A DNA stretch of 27,564 nt from the IMG/VR virus record IMGVR_UViG_3300009103_002207, positions 1 to 27,564 of that record; one strand, 5' to 3'. The stretch's first letter is position 1. Each line of letters begins with the position of its first letter. The DNA comes from a virus. The notes beneath the pieces are model-generated. The model made no database searches and was not told the DNA's origin. It saw nothing but the letters and a program-made list of their open reading frames with translations. Positions 1 through 7,355 of the stretch are shown here, piece after piece. Position numbers and translations under genes: made by a program.

Positions 1-607
1 TATAATACTCGGGGGAGCTTAATATGGTTTTCCACAAACGTTCCATAAAATGCGCTTCGTGGGGTTTATCGGAATGATTAACGCTATCCAGCAATTTTAG
101 ATAAAACTCTTTGGGGTGCCGCAGAATATTGTCTTTATAAACTAAGAATATAGCGTGAGCGCGACACATATACTCTTTATCTTCAACAACAACACCAAAG
201 GCATGCTCAAAAAAATCTCCCAAGGTTTTGTGCTTTTTGTCAAAGGCGTCCCACTTTGAAAGTGCGCCGAAACTTAGTATATTGGGACATAAATCAATAT
301 AGAGGTCATTTTTTTCCAAAAGTTTATCTAGATTGGGGATCAACGTATTGATTATGTGTGTTAGATTGGGAACGTCTGTAGGAGACCCCCCTTGAGCAAA
401 AACGGTAAGATCGGATAAGTTGTCATAATTCTCCACTATATGATGAAGATAGGTGTGGGCCTCCCTGCCCACATTGGGCAATGGATTAGAGCCTTTTTTA
501 TCAAATTTGTTATAGATAGTTTGTTTAATAAGAGGGCTAAGCTGCGAAAGCCAAAGCGTATCTTCTTTATATTTAGAAACGCAAATTTCAATAGATCGAG
601 TATTCAT
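1..607 (-). CDS. DUF3431-type protein, C-terminus off the window
   Basis: The minus-strand reading opens at ATG 607-605 and runs open to base 1, giving about 202 codons without a stop, so the C-terminus is missing. The N-terminal part reads like DUF3431 proteins: an initial IEICVSKYKEDTLWL segment, a YNKFDKKG stretch, then the signature PLPNVGREAHTYLHHIVENY followed by LTVFAQGG. DUF3431 proteins resemble glycosyltransferases and often sit in polysaccharide loci, but their reaction is not established. The gene begins 21 bases after the stop of the GT4 gene upstream and is the last member here of a minus-strand glycan operon. I infer a role in glycan assembly from this context. The family call is fairly safe; the function is not. 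Confidence 0.75.
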   Translation of the reverse strand, partial: MNTRSIEICVSKYKEDTLWLSQLSPLIKQTIYNKFDKKGSNPLPNVGREAHTYLHHIVENYDNLSDLTVFAQGGSPTDVPNLTHIINTLIPNLDKLLEKNDLYIDLCPNILSFGALSKWDAFDKKHKTLGDFFEHAFGVVVEDKEYMCRAHAIFLVYKDNILRHPKEFYLKLLDSVNHSDKPHEAHFMERLWKTILSSPEYY

Positions 608-628
608 GTGAGTACGTGGGTTCGGAGT

Positions 629-1558
629 TTATTTTAAAAGGTTTAAATATTGTTGGGCTACATTTTTTATATATAAATCAGGCCTATGGAAGCCTTTGGG
701 TGTTTCTAGGATTTTTAAAATTCCGTCAACTATTTTTTCAGTATCAACTATAGGGGGATTGTAGAGATCCACCGTGGTTCCCATTTGATAATCTTCTTCC
801 AATGTGAGGATAATACCATTATCTTTAACTAGTTCCTTAGTGCCCCCGTTATGAGAGCATAACACAGGCAGGCCAGAAGCTAACCCTTCTACAACGGTAT
901 TGGGGCACCAATCCAGCCATGAGAGATGTACCATAGCGTCCGCTGTAGCGTATATTTCAGGTAGTTTATCGTGAGCTATTTTAGGGAAAAGAATTATATT
1001 TTGGGACTGCGTAGATTCAACATAATCCACTGCGGGTTTATAGCACTGGCCATCCAAAACCAGAAGCGCGACGTCCTTAAGCTTGGGAGAGCTAAAGGCC
1101 TCCATCGCTTCTTCTAGGCGTTTATGGCGCCTCCATTTTGCGGAAGCAATTACAACTTTGTCAAAGTTTTCCACATAAGGATGGGGAATATCGGGGGTAA
1201 AGGTAGAGGGAACTCCATTATAAATAATTGTATTATCTTTTTTTATACCCGTAAAAGCTTCATAAATATCCTTGGAGAATTGAGATTGAAATACTATATG
1301 ATCAAACTTTTCGTAACAATCAAATATGGGTTTATTTTTGTTCCTACAAGATTTGTCTCCGCTATCGAGGCACAAACCATCCAGGCGTAACACGTTAAAT
1401 GCATTATCTTTATGGGGACCGTCAATGATCGCGATGTTATTGTCGGCGTTTTTCTTAAAATCGTGTCCCTGCTGAATAAATTCTTCCTTCAGTCTCCACC
1501 CAAAAGTAGATGGCCCACCCATTTTAGGGTTAGCCCTATTAATATAAAAAGATTTCAT
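629..1558 (-). CDS. GT4-type (GT-B fold) glycosyltransferase
   Basis: This is a 309-residue GT-B glycosyltransferase that probably transfers a sugar from a nucleotide donor. The C-terminal donor domain is clear: IIYNGVPSTF near residue 113, ASAKWRRHKRLEEAMEAF around 140, a VLDGQ strand, then the retaining-GT signature DWCPNTVVEGLASGLPVLC with the key Glu at about 224, followed by HNGGTKELV. The N-terminal acceptor domain is short (about 110 residues), so the protein is smaller than bacterial GT4 enzymes of 350-400 residues, as is common in phages. It overlaps the GT2 gene upstream by 4 bases (ATGA), which implies translational coupling. Donor and acceptor cannot be told from sequence. Confidence 0.88.
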   Translation of the reverse strand: MKSFYINRANPKMGGPSTFGWRLKEEFIQQGHDFKKNADNNIAIIDGPHKDNAFNVLRLDGLCLDSGDKSCRNKNKPIFDCYEKFDHIVFQSQFSKDIYEAFTGIKKDNTIIYNGVPSTFTPDIPHPYVENFDKVVIASAKWRRHKRLEEAMEAFSSPKLKDVALLVLDGQCYKPAVDYVESTQSQNIILFPKIAHDKLPEIYATADAMVHLSWLDWCPNTVVEGLASGLPVLCSHNGGTKELVKDNGIILTLEEDYQMGTTVDLYNPPIVDTEKIVDGILKILETPKGFHRPDLYIKNVAQQYLNLLK

Positions 1559-2304
1559 TCAATATACCCCCGATGTCTTATGAGTTTTGCTATTCCTTCT
1601 TCTAGTTTGCCCCCTGTGTGTTCTTCTTTTGGGGTGGCGGACCCTGCGTGATTATAAATATAACATATTCGAGGCAGATAGCAAGCTTTTAGGTTTTTTT
1701 TATGACAATGATATAACATTGGGAGCATGAGAGCTTGATCGTAACCTCTTTTAAACCAGGCCCCCGTGTCATCTTGAAAATTTTTGATATTTATGTTGTC
1801 TAGAAGCCTTTTTTTAAAAGTACGCAAATGACTGGAGACCCACGGATAGGTATAAGGGTTTTCGTTGGGAGGTAAAAATTGACTTACATTCAGGTCTCGA
1901 TCATCCCACTTATGCCCCGTCCATAAAACTTCACAACCTTTTTCGCATAACACGTCTTCTACTACCGTATCTTCATAGGATCTTGAAATATAGTGAAAAC
2001 AATCATTATCGCATAATTGATCGTCCCCATCAATGATTACTATAATAGAATCAGGATTTGCGACATTCTCTTGAATAGTATTATAAATATTTTTAAGGGC
2101 ATATTGACGCTTCGGGTTTAGAATTACATCAATACGGGGATCGGAGAGCTTATTTATAATTTCAGTCGCCTTGTCAAACGAAGAAGGGCATCCATCACAT
2201 GCTATATATAATTTCCACTGTTCGTGGGTTTGTGCACGAACACTTTCAACAAGGGCGCCTAAATTATCAGCTGCCTTAAAGGTAGGAACAATGACTTCGA
2301 ACAT
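1555..2304 (-). CDS. GT2 family glycosyltransferase
   Basis: This 249-residue GT-A fold glycosyltransferase opens with the classic GT2 N-terminus FEVIVPTFKAADNLGALVES, followed by LYIACDGCP (first aspartate of the nucleotide site). The metal-binding motif is IIDGDDQL, with D92 and D94. The sequence after it (YPWVSSHLRTFKKRLLDNI and a later WFKRGYDQALMLPML segment) matches the acceptor half of GT2 enzymes. There is no membrane segment, so it is a soluble cytoplasmic enzyme. It overlaps both neighbours in the minus-strand operon (29 bases upstream, 4 downstream). The donor sugar is unknown. Confidence 0.88.
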   Translation of the reverse strand: MFEVIVPTFKAADNLGALVESVRAQTHEQWKLYIACDGCPSSFDKATEIINKLSDPRIDVILNPKRQYALKNIYNTIQENVANPDSIIVIIDGDDQLCDNDCFHYISRSYEDTVVEDVLCEKGCEVLWTGHKWDDRDLNVSQFLPPNENPYTYPWVSSHLRTFKKRLLDNINIKNFQDDTGAWFKRGYDQALMLPMLYHCHKKNLKACYLPRICYIYNHAGSATPKEEHTGGKLEEGIAKLIRHRGYIE

Positions 2305-3208
2305 TATTATTGAACCAATTGGAAACGAGTCGGGGAACGCTTTCCTTGTTGGGTAATTGAATTACTGATCCTTCCCAGTCGGCAACCTTCTCGTGAAAGG
2401 TACGAGGACCTTTTTCATATAAAATTTTAGCCATTGCACGTATGTTTTTATCGGTCACTTGAGACCAAGGTTTATCAAACATAACATTATGGGCGCTCGT
2501 ATCTTTTCGTTGTAAATTATACATAGAATTGTGAAACTCGTGCCAATGATCCTTGTAGTTGCGTATTTTTCGCTCTAGGTCCAGCCATGAAACATGCCAA
2601 ATAGCTATAGGGCTACTTTGGTTGAATTCATGGAATTGTTGACGTACGTTTCCCGCTATATTAATATAATCACAAGTGTCGGATTCGTAGGGTCGAGGAT
2701 ATTCGTGGCCAGTTTCGTCAAATTCTTTGCTTCGTTCAGGTATTCCATGTTTGACATATGGAATATTGGGAGTGATTCGGGGCTTGGGATACATGTCTGC
2801 CCTTATTTGATCAAGAGAACCCCAAAATTCTAATACGGGAAGTGCTACGTAAATTTGCTGGTCGTAAACCATTTTACAAAGTCTTTTAACTTCTAAACGA
2901 TTATTTTCATGTATGAATTCATCTGTATCGCATTGCCACAGGACATCCCCCGTACACATGGCACGGGCATCGTTTTTAAGATACCCATCAGAATAGATTG
3001 CCCATCGAGGATGGGACATGTCGATGGGGAATGTTTTTACCTTAGCGGTGGGGAAGTGTTTTTTAATTAATTTTAGGGTGTTATCAGAACTACCCCCATC
3101 CGCTATACATACTTCGTCAGCAAAAGAATGTAAATCTTCAATACATTCTAAAAAGGGGTACCCACGCTCCTCACAGTTAAACGTGGTAGTATAAGCACTA
3201 ATCTTCAT
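2276..3208 (-). CDS. GT2-like (GT-A fold) glycosyltransferase
   Basis: The protein has 310 residues when started at ATG 3208-3206, giving MKISAYTTTFNCEERG. An in-frame TTG at 3220 would add four residues but is less likely, because GT2 proteins usually begin right at the first beta strand. The motifs are a TTTFNCEE nucleotide-binding start, EVCIADGGSSDNTL (typical GT2 second strand) and a DxD-type WQCDTDEFI with D94 and D96. A later LPVLEFWGSLDQIR region and the HVSWLDLERKIRNYKDHWHEF segment resemble GT2 enzymes acting on surface glycans. It overlaps the gene upstream by 11 bases and the one downstream by 29. Specificity is unknown. Confidence 0.85.
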   Translation of the reverse strand: MKISAYTTTFNCEERGYPFLECIEDLHSFADEVCIADGGSSDNTLKLIKKHFPTAKVKTFPIDMSHPRWAIYSDGYLKNDARAMCTGDVLWQCDTDEFIHENNRLEVKRLCKMVYDQQIYVALPVLEFWGSLDQIRADMYPKPRITPNIPYVKHGIPERSKEFDETGHEYPRPYESDTCDYINIAGNVRQQFHEFNQSSPIAIWHVSWLDLERKIRNYKDHWHEFHNSMYNLQRKDTSAHNVMFDKPWSQVTDKNIRAMAKILYEKGPRTFHEKVADWEGSVIQLPNKESVPRLVSNWFNNNVRSHCSYL

Positions 3209-3941
3209 AAGGTCTGTCAAATTCCATATATTTATTAGTGAGATGAGTTTTGGTGGGACGAGCCTCTCCTCCCGATTGGACTATCTTGAATTTAATTCCC
3301 GACATATCTATTGTCGTTCCAACATTTGTTCCCCATCCAGGAGTGCTTTTTCCCATAAAATACTTGTTCTTCCATCCTCTTTCTTGTATATATATGGTGT
3401 TCCATTCTTCTAGAACAGGATATCCATCGGGAGCCATAAAGGTACGTCCTTTATAGTCTCGTAGAACAGGGGCTCCTGTTTCGTTTACATGTCCAACTTT
3501 TTGAGGGAACTCAAATGATTTCCAAATAGAGGGAGTTAAGAATATCCAATCAGTGGCTGTGTATCCTGGCCCCCAATCATGAGTGTAGATATCTGAATCA
3601 AATTCCTCTATATCTATTACATCCCTAAACCCTTTATCCGCAATAACGTCACAAACGGTAAAAACGACAGGGCCCTCATAGTTGATTTTTTTTAAATGCT
3701 CGATTCCTCGCATCAAGCCTTCGCAACAGCCAGGGAGGTGACCTGGGTTAGGAAAGGACTCTGAGTGATCAATGAGATCGGGTTTCTTATACTCGATGCC
3801 ATTTTCTACAGTAGAGATATTATTAATGAGATAGGCTTTATCCCCGAACATCCCTCTAAACCAGGACGCCCAAATACGTTCTTCCTCCAGCTTTAGCGGA
3901 GTATTCATTCCTACGGAGATCAGGGCTATTTTTTTATTCAT
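3198..3941 (-). CDS. Unknown protein in glycan operon, possibly GT-A-like
   Basis: I do not recognise this 247-residue protein. It starts IALISVGMNTPLKLEEERIW, and a middle part, GLMRGIEHLKKINYEGPVVFTVCDVI, has the rhythm of the GT-A helix and strand that precede the metal site. The expected DxD is replaced by a lone CDV, so a divergent or inactive transferase is one possibility. The rest is rich in Trp, Gly and Tyr (THDWGPGYTATDWIFL, GWGTNVGTTIDMSG). No signal peptide or membrane segment is visible. It overlaps the GT-B gene upstream by 8 bases and the GT2 gene downstream, so it belongs to the same operon and presumably the same glycan pathway. Confidence 0.6.
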   Translation of the reverse strand: MNKKIALISVGMNTPLKLEEERIWASWFRGMFGDKAYLINNISTVENGIEYKKPDLIDHSESFPNPGHLPGCCEGLMRGIEHLKKINYEGPVVFTVCDVIADKGFRDVIDIEEFDSDIYTHDWGPGYTATDWIFLTPSIWKSFEFPQKVGHVNETGAPVLRDYKGRTFMAPDGYPVLEEWNTIYIQERGWKNKYFMGKSTPGWGTNVGTTIDMSGIKFKIVQSGGEARPTKTHLTNKYMEFDRPYED

Positions 3942-4848
3942 TTAGAATTTTCCAGAAATAATAAGGTCTTGACTCTAGGTAGGATACTATTTCTTCTATT
4001 GATTTATTCCACCATTCTTCTGTGATGTGTTGAGATTTGGTGGTGGTTATAACCTTTAATCCAAGCAATTTAGCTTCAATGGTAATACGGGGGCAGGTGT
4101 CATGGATTATGGGGTGAAACAATAGCCCTTCGTAAGGAGAGAGGAGGCGCAACAGTTCTGCATTAGTGTCAGTTTTTAAGACATCGAAACCCAATTTATT
4201 TTTTTTACCATACAATTTACTTTCTTCAATTCCTTTGGCTTTGGTATGCCATCCTCCATTGCCATCTATAATGGCAAACTTCCCATTGGTATTTGAATTA
4301 CGTAACTTCTCCATAAGGTGGAGGGAGTCTTTTTTAAAACATGAAGAAAGGCGTAAGTGTTTGGTAGACAAGGTTACGTTGAGCGCTTGAAGGTGAAAAG
4401 AACGTTGCTCATCGGACATATAAAAAATGTAACGGGCATGGCGGTGGATTGATTCGTACAAGCGCATTAAATGAGGCACACTGTGTTCTCCCAAAGGGCA
4501 GTGGCACTCTTGCTTCGTTAGGGTTGAATGTGGGATAGATCCCCTATAGGGGCAGTAACCATAATCAAATTCTATTTTAACAAAGGGGTGGTGTTGCATT
4601 ATCCATACAATAGTATCGATAGTTGCAGGGGTTAGATTTGTGATATTACCAAAGATCCACATAGAAGGACAAAGCGTGGCAGCGTGGGTCAACGTTAAAT
4701 CACCCGTAGGGATAAAGCCCACTTCGTCTTGATGGGGTTCAGTGATACCTTCTAGTGTTAGAGCGGTCCCTCCAACCCCCGCTACAGCATCATCCACGAA
4801 AATATACTTATTGTCTTTTAAATGTTTTCCCTTTGATGACATATTCAT
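3934..4848 (-). CDS. GT-B type glycosyltransferase (phage type)
   Basis: This 304-residue protein has the general shape of phage GT-B glycosyltransferases. The N-terminal part reads KYIFVDDAVAGVGGTALTLEG, a strand plus Gly-rich loop. In the C-terminal domain, GKFAIIDGNGGWHTKAKGIEE corresponds to the first strand and helix of the donor domain, and GLLFHPIIHDTCPRITIEAK holds the retaining-GT Glu (about residue 260) before LLGLKVI. Several Cys and His residues (YCPYRG, ECHCPLGEH around residues 98-121) could bind a metal, which is unusual for this fold. The start could be the second Met (4842). The gene overlaps the small gene upstream by 41 bases, so the exact start is uncertain. Substrate unknown. 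Confidence 0.7.
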   Translation of the reverse strand: MNMSSKGKHLKDNKYIFVDDAVAGVGGTALTLEGITEPHQDEVGFIPTGDLTLTHAATLCPSMWIFGNITNLTPATIDTIVWIMQHHPFVKIEFDYGYCPYRGSIPHSTLTKQECHCPLGEHSVPHLMRLYESIHRHARYIFYMSDEQRSFHLQALNVTLSTKHLRLSSCFKKDSLHLMEKLRNSNTNGKFAIIDGNGGWHTKAKGIEESKLYGKKNKLGFDVLKTDTNAELLRLLSPYEGLLFHPIIHDTCPRITIEAKLLGLKVITTTKSQHITEEWWNKSIEEIVSYLESRPYYFWKILNE

Positions 4849-5143
4849 TTTTGTTTCGCACGAAGGTTTTGATTTCTATAAGGCTCCCATTTTTAGAGAG
4901 ATGACCGCTTGTTTGTAGTCTAGATAGATGACCGTGAATAGATCTAGTACTTTTATTTCGGTGGGACACTATATATTCTGCTGCTAATTCCTTAATGGAG
5001 CGATGAAGGGTTTTGTTACTGGAAGCAGAACTACATAGAAAAGAATAGAAAGATATGTCTGACTCTATGATGACTCCTTTTTCTAGGTCAACGAAAAGTG
5101 TTTCTAAGAGCTGAATGAACTTACCTTTTTCAGAAGACGGCAT
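4808..5143 (-). CDS. Small unknown protein heading the minus-strand glycan operon
   Basis: This 111-residue soluble protein is charged and helical at the N-terminus (KGKFIQLLETLFVDLEKG). The middle contains SFLCSSASSNKTLHRSIKELAAEYIVSHR, and the end (STRSIHGHLSRLQTSGHLSKNG then FVRNKNEYVIKGKTF) could be a winged-helix or similar DNA-binding segment, though I see no firm family match. Its place as first gene after the divergent control region would suit a small regulator, which is only an inference. No Shine-Dalgarno is visible before ATG 5143-5141. The 41-base overlap with the next gene suggests coupling. Confidence 0.55.
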   Translation of the reverse strand: MPSSEKGKFIQLLETLFVDLEKGVIIESDISFYSFLCSSASSNKTLHRSIKELAAEYIVSHRNKSTRSIHGHLSRLQTSGHLSKNGSLIEIKTFVRNKNEYVIKGKTFKRQ

Positions 5144-5184
5144 ATACTTATATTCGCACAGTTTCAGATAAAGTCAAATGATCT

Positions 5185-5234
5185 GAAAATATTTTCCGCT
5201 AATCCGAAAATATGTGCATACAGGGTGAAAATAT
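5185..5234. repeat. Three GAAAATAT direct repeats phased at 21 bp
   Basis: The octamer GAAAATAT occurs at 5185, 5206 and 5227, an exact 21-bp period, or about two helical turns. A T or G and then C follow two to three bases later (ATTTTC, ATGTGC, ATTTGC). The repeats lie 42-92 bases upstream of the minus-strand operon start and about 180 bases upstream of the plus-strand operon. Phased direct repeats of this kind are typical of cooperative repressor or activator binding sites, or of origin iterons. Which protein binds them cannot be told. Confidence 0.6.
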
Positions 5235-5261
5235 TTGCACTTTACACAGGCCCCCTTCTAA

Positions 5262-5294
5262 TATAGGTTATATATAGGTTATAGAGGTTTATAT
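5262..5294. repeat. Short AT-rich tandem repeat (ATAGGTT units)
   Basis: Two copies of TATAGGTTATA with an 11-base period are followed by a degenerate GAGGTTTATAT copy. The tract is AT-rich and sits in the centre of the divergent control region, between the 21-bp repeats and the hairpin at 5303-5321. It could be a binding-site array or an easily melted segment. I see no coding potential. Confidence 0.45.
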
Positions 5295-5321
5295 AAAAAA
5301 ACTCCTTGTCGTAGACAAGGA
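5295..5321 (-). terminator. Perfect 8-bp hairpin with T-run on the minus strand
   Basis: TCCTTGTC (5303-5310) and GACAAGGA (5314-5321) form a perfect 8-bp stem around GTA. Read on the minus strand, the hairpin is followed by a G and then seven or more T (complement of the A-run at 5295-5301), the form of an intrinsic terminator. On the plus strand it is followed by an A-run instead, so it would not terminate rightward transcription. It would stop leftward transcripts arising in or right of this region before they enter the glycan operon. Confidence 0.5.
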
Positions 5322-5373
5322 TGAAAAAAAGGGTATTAAAAGGAAAGCAAATCAAGTATTTCTTCAATATTTT

Positions 5374-5402
5374 TTGACTTGTCTTCAGTATTGCAGTATT
5401 GT
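5374..5402 (+). promoter_or_regulatory. Putative sigma70-type promoter for the 5411-7304 operon
   Basis: TTGACT (5374-5379), a 17-base spacer and TATTGT (5397-5402) resemble a bacterial sigma70 promoter: a strong -35 and a 4-of-6 match at -10. The predicted start site would be only a few bases before ATG 5411, giving a very short leader, and no Shine-Dalgarno is present there. The call rests on motif and spacing alone. Confidence 0.4.
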
Positions 5403-5410
5403 TAAGCAAC

Positions 5411-5710
5411 ATGAAAGAACTTGAAAATTTATACCTAGTGAATTGTGGCGAGTGGTATTCGTTGAAAAATGGAATGGATGCAGAAGAGGTCGCCCAAGGG
5501 GCGCTTGAAGAAATTTTTGAATGCAAAGATTTGAATATATCAACTACTATGATAGTATTAGATGCCCGTAAATGCCTGCGTGATTTTGATATTTCTACTA
5601 ATACCTACTTCTTTTCAACCACCGAATTACTACGTCGAGGTGGGCGTGGAGATTTAGCTACTTCACTAGACTGCGTTTACAATAATCTTTACAATAACTC
5701 TAAATCCTGA
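5411..5710 (+). CDS. Small conserved phage protein of unknown function
   Basis: This 99-residue protein starts at ATG 5411 (MKELENLYLVNCGEWYSLKNGM). An upstream in-frame TTG at 5399 would add four residues but lies inside the putative promoter. The sequence contains a short beta segment (LYLVNCGEWYSL), an acidic helix (AEEVAQGALEEIFECKD), a hydrophobic strand (TTMIVLDARKCL) and STTELLRRGGRGDLA near the end. The type recalls small unknown proteins of T4-like marine phages. It is the first gene of the operon with dNMP kinase, sigma-like factor and SSB, ending two bases before the kinase start. Confidence 0.7.
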   Translation: MKELENLYLVNCGEWYSLKNGMDAEEVAQGALEEIFECKDLNISTTMIVLDARKCLRDFDISTNTYFFSTTELLRRGGRGDLATSLDCVYNNLYNNSKS

Positions 5711-5711
5711 C

Positions 5712-6305
5712 ATGGCTAAACAAATCATCATTGGACTTTGCGGACACGCTCGCTCGGGAAAGGACTCATTTTGCCAGCTTGCCATTCCATATCTAAGCGA
5801 CAAGGGACATCGGTCTAAGCGCGTGGCTCTTGCTGACGAACTAAAAAAAGATCTTAATACCTTTTTGATTCAGAAAGTAGGAATCAGCCCATTTACACAG
5901 AGAGAGGAGGAAAAAAACTTAATCCGTCCTCTTTTGGTAGCATACGGCACCAACCTCATGAGATCAATTGATGAAGACTGGTGGCTAAAGAAACTCGACA
6001 AGAATCTGGAGGCGCTTTTCACTTTTGGCGCTATCCCTATTGTTACTGATATTCGGTATGAGAATGAATTAAAGTGGCTGAAGGACAGATATAACCTCCA
6101 TACCGTTTATATTCAAAGGAAAGGAATAAAGGCGGCCAACTCTGAAGAGGCTCACAATAACGTGATTCTTAAAAAACAATGCGATCAGTCTCTTTGGTGG
6201 CCCACCTATGGTGACGAACAGTTGGAGCTGGGGCGCCCCAAGGTTATTAAGGTAATTAACAAAATACTAAAGCAGGCACACGGACATGTACGAAGAATTA
6301 AATGA
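5712..6305 (+). CDS. Deoxynucleoside monophosphate kinase
   Basis: This 197-residue P-loop kinase resembles phage dNMP kinases (T4 gp1 type), which phosphorylate dNMPs to dNDPs for phage DNA synthesis. The Walker A motif is GHARSGKDS at residues 11-19 (lysine 17) right after the first strand IIIGLC. Family features include ALADELKKDL, LVAYGTNLMRSIDEDWWLKKL and the PIVTDIRYENELKWL segment, typical of nucleotide monophosphate kinases that contact substrate through an Arg after a DxR. Length is close to the family norm (about 200-240). It overlaps the sigma-like gene by 20 bases. The function pairs with the RNR and dCMP deaminase genes at 19291-20744. Confidence 0.85.
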   Translation: MAKQIIIGLCGHARSGKDSFCQLAIPYLSDKGHRSKRVALADELKKDLNTFLIQKVGISPFTQREEEKNLIRPLLVAYGTNLMRSIDEDWWLKKLDKNLEALFTFGAIPIVTDIRYENELKWLKDRYNLHTVYIQRKGIKAANSEEAHNNVILKKQCDQSLWWPTYGDEQLELGRPKVIKVINKILKQAHGHVRRIK

Positions 6306-6873
6306 TTTGGAACTAATTTTCAATGTTCAACAAAATATTAGTCCCAACGAATGTCTCAAAGAGATAGTCAATCGACACAGCGGTATATATTTAGATATGG
6401 TGAACATATATGCTTCCAGCTCGTCTCCCTATATTTCAAAAAAAGACCTCATAGAAGACAAGCTATTCCATATTTACCAAGCCGTTATTAAATATGACGA
6501 AGATCGGGGAACTAAATTTAGCACATATCTAGGCAATGAAGCTAAATGGCTATGCCTCAATAATTATAACAAAAACAAACGACGCGGAGAACATGTGGAA
6601 GATCACCCCACTCTAGAGATACTCTGCGTGAAAACTTTCGATCAAGACTCCATCAAAAAAGATTTACTTGAAAAAATTAACTATCTAGTCGAGAATCATC
6701 CTGATGAGAGGGTGTGTAAAATTTTCAAATTACGTTATATAGTGGGTCATAAAAATAAAGTAATGCCATGGAAGCAGGTAAGCGGTGAAATGGCCATGAG
6801 CATACAAGGGTGCATTAATATTCATGATCGTGCCATTAAGTCCATTCAATTTAAATTAAAGCGTGAGCAATGA
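6286..6873 (+). CDS. Sigma-70-family-like factor (possible late transcription sigma)
   Basis: This 195-residue protein carries a region-2-like core: helices around KKDLIEDKLFHIYQAVIKYDEDRG followed by TKFSTYLGNEAKWLCLNNYNK (about residues 80-102), the pattern of core binding and -10 melting in sigma factors. The C-terminal third (VCKIFKLRYIVGHKNKVMPWKQVSGEMAMSIQGCINIHDRAI) looks like region 4, a helix-turn-helix. T4-like phages use a small sigma of about this size (gp55) for late genes. I infer a similar role, which would let the phage redirect host RNA polymerase. It overlaps dNMP kinase by 20 bases and SSB by 4. Confidence 0.75.
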   Translation: MYEELNDLELIFNVQQNISPNECLKEIVNRHSGIYLDMVNIYASSSSPYISKKDLIEDKLFHIYQAVIKYDEDRGTKFSTYLGNEAKWLCLNNYNKNKRRGEHVEDHPTLEILCVKTFDQDSIKKDLLEKINYLVENHPDERVCKIFKLRYIVGHKNKVMPWKQVSGEMAMSIQGCINIHDRAIKSIQFKLKREQ

Positions 6874-7304
6874 ATAGTTGTTTTTTTTCTGGTAGACTAA
6901 CCGAGGATCCGACCCTCAATCAATACGAAACTAGCAAAAAATGCTTCTTTAGTGTTGCTATCCAAAACAACTCGAAAGACAAAGAGCCAATGTTTTTGGA
7001 ATTCAATGCATGGGATTCACGAGCGGACTTTTGCGCTCAGTACCTCAAGAAAGGGATGAGGGTTTTTGCCCAAGGCCACTTGGTTTCTAGCTCCTGGACA
7101 GGAAAAGATGGACGTAAAAATATGAAGCTAGTGTGTGTGGTAGATAGGATTGAACCCATCTTCCCTCCCAAGCCCCCTGAGCCCTCCGAGGGATCTTCCA
7201 TTCCTGATATGCCTTCTAGCCAAGAACTTTTTGAACCAACGAATCCTGCGGCGACCAAATCTCTAGATAATGTATTGGGACTGGATAATGAACCCATATT
7301 TTAA
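6870..7304 (+). CDS. ssb: Single-stranded DNA-binding protein (bacterial type)
   Basis: This 144-residue protein has a typical bacterial OB-fold. N-terminal SCFFSGRLTEDPTLNQYE, then FSVAIQNNSKDKEPMFLEFNAWDSRADFCAQYLKKGMRVFAQGHL, match the family (normally E...W..A...KG..V...G.L), and VSSSWTGKDGRKNMKLVCVVDRIEPI completes the fold by about residue 95. The rest is a Pro/Ser-rich disordered tail that ends LDNEPIF, resembling the acidic DDDIPF tip by which bacterial SSBs recruit partners. It binds ssDNA at forks and recombination sites, presumably with the RecA-like protein and helicase. The 4-base ATGA overlap links it to the sigma-like gene. Confidence 0.9.
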   Translation: MNSCFFSGRLTEDPTLNQYETSKKCFFSVAIQNNSKDKEPMFLEFNAWDSRADFCAQYLKKGMRVFAQGHLVSSSWTGKDGRKNMKLVCVVDRIEPIFPPKPPEPSEGSSIPDMPSSQELFEPTNPAATKSLDNVLGLDNEPIF

Positions 7305-7355
7305 TAAAAAAAATAGGCGTCCGATTTTTACCAAAGTGGACGATACACTACAACA

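Noticed and set aside
5144-5410. Coding sequence in the divergent control region (for example a 94-codon minus frame over 5242-5526)
   Set aside because: The frame covers repeats, a hairpin and part of the real plus-strand gene, and its translation is of low-complexity type.
7318-7342. CGTCC/GGACG inverted repeat after ssb as a terminator
   Set aside because: The stem is 5 bp with a 15-base loop and no T-run follows.
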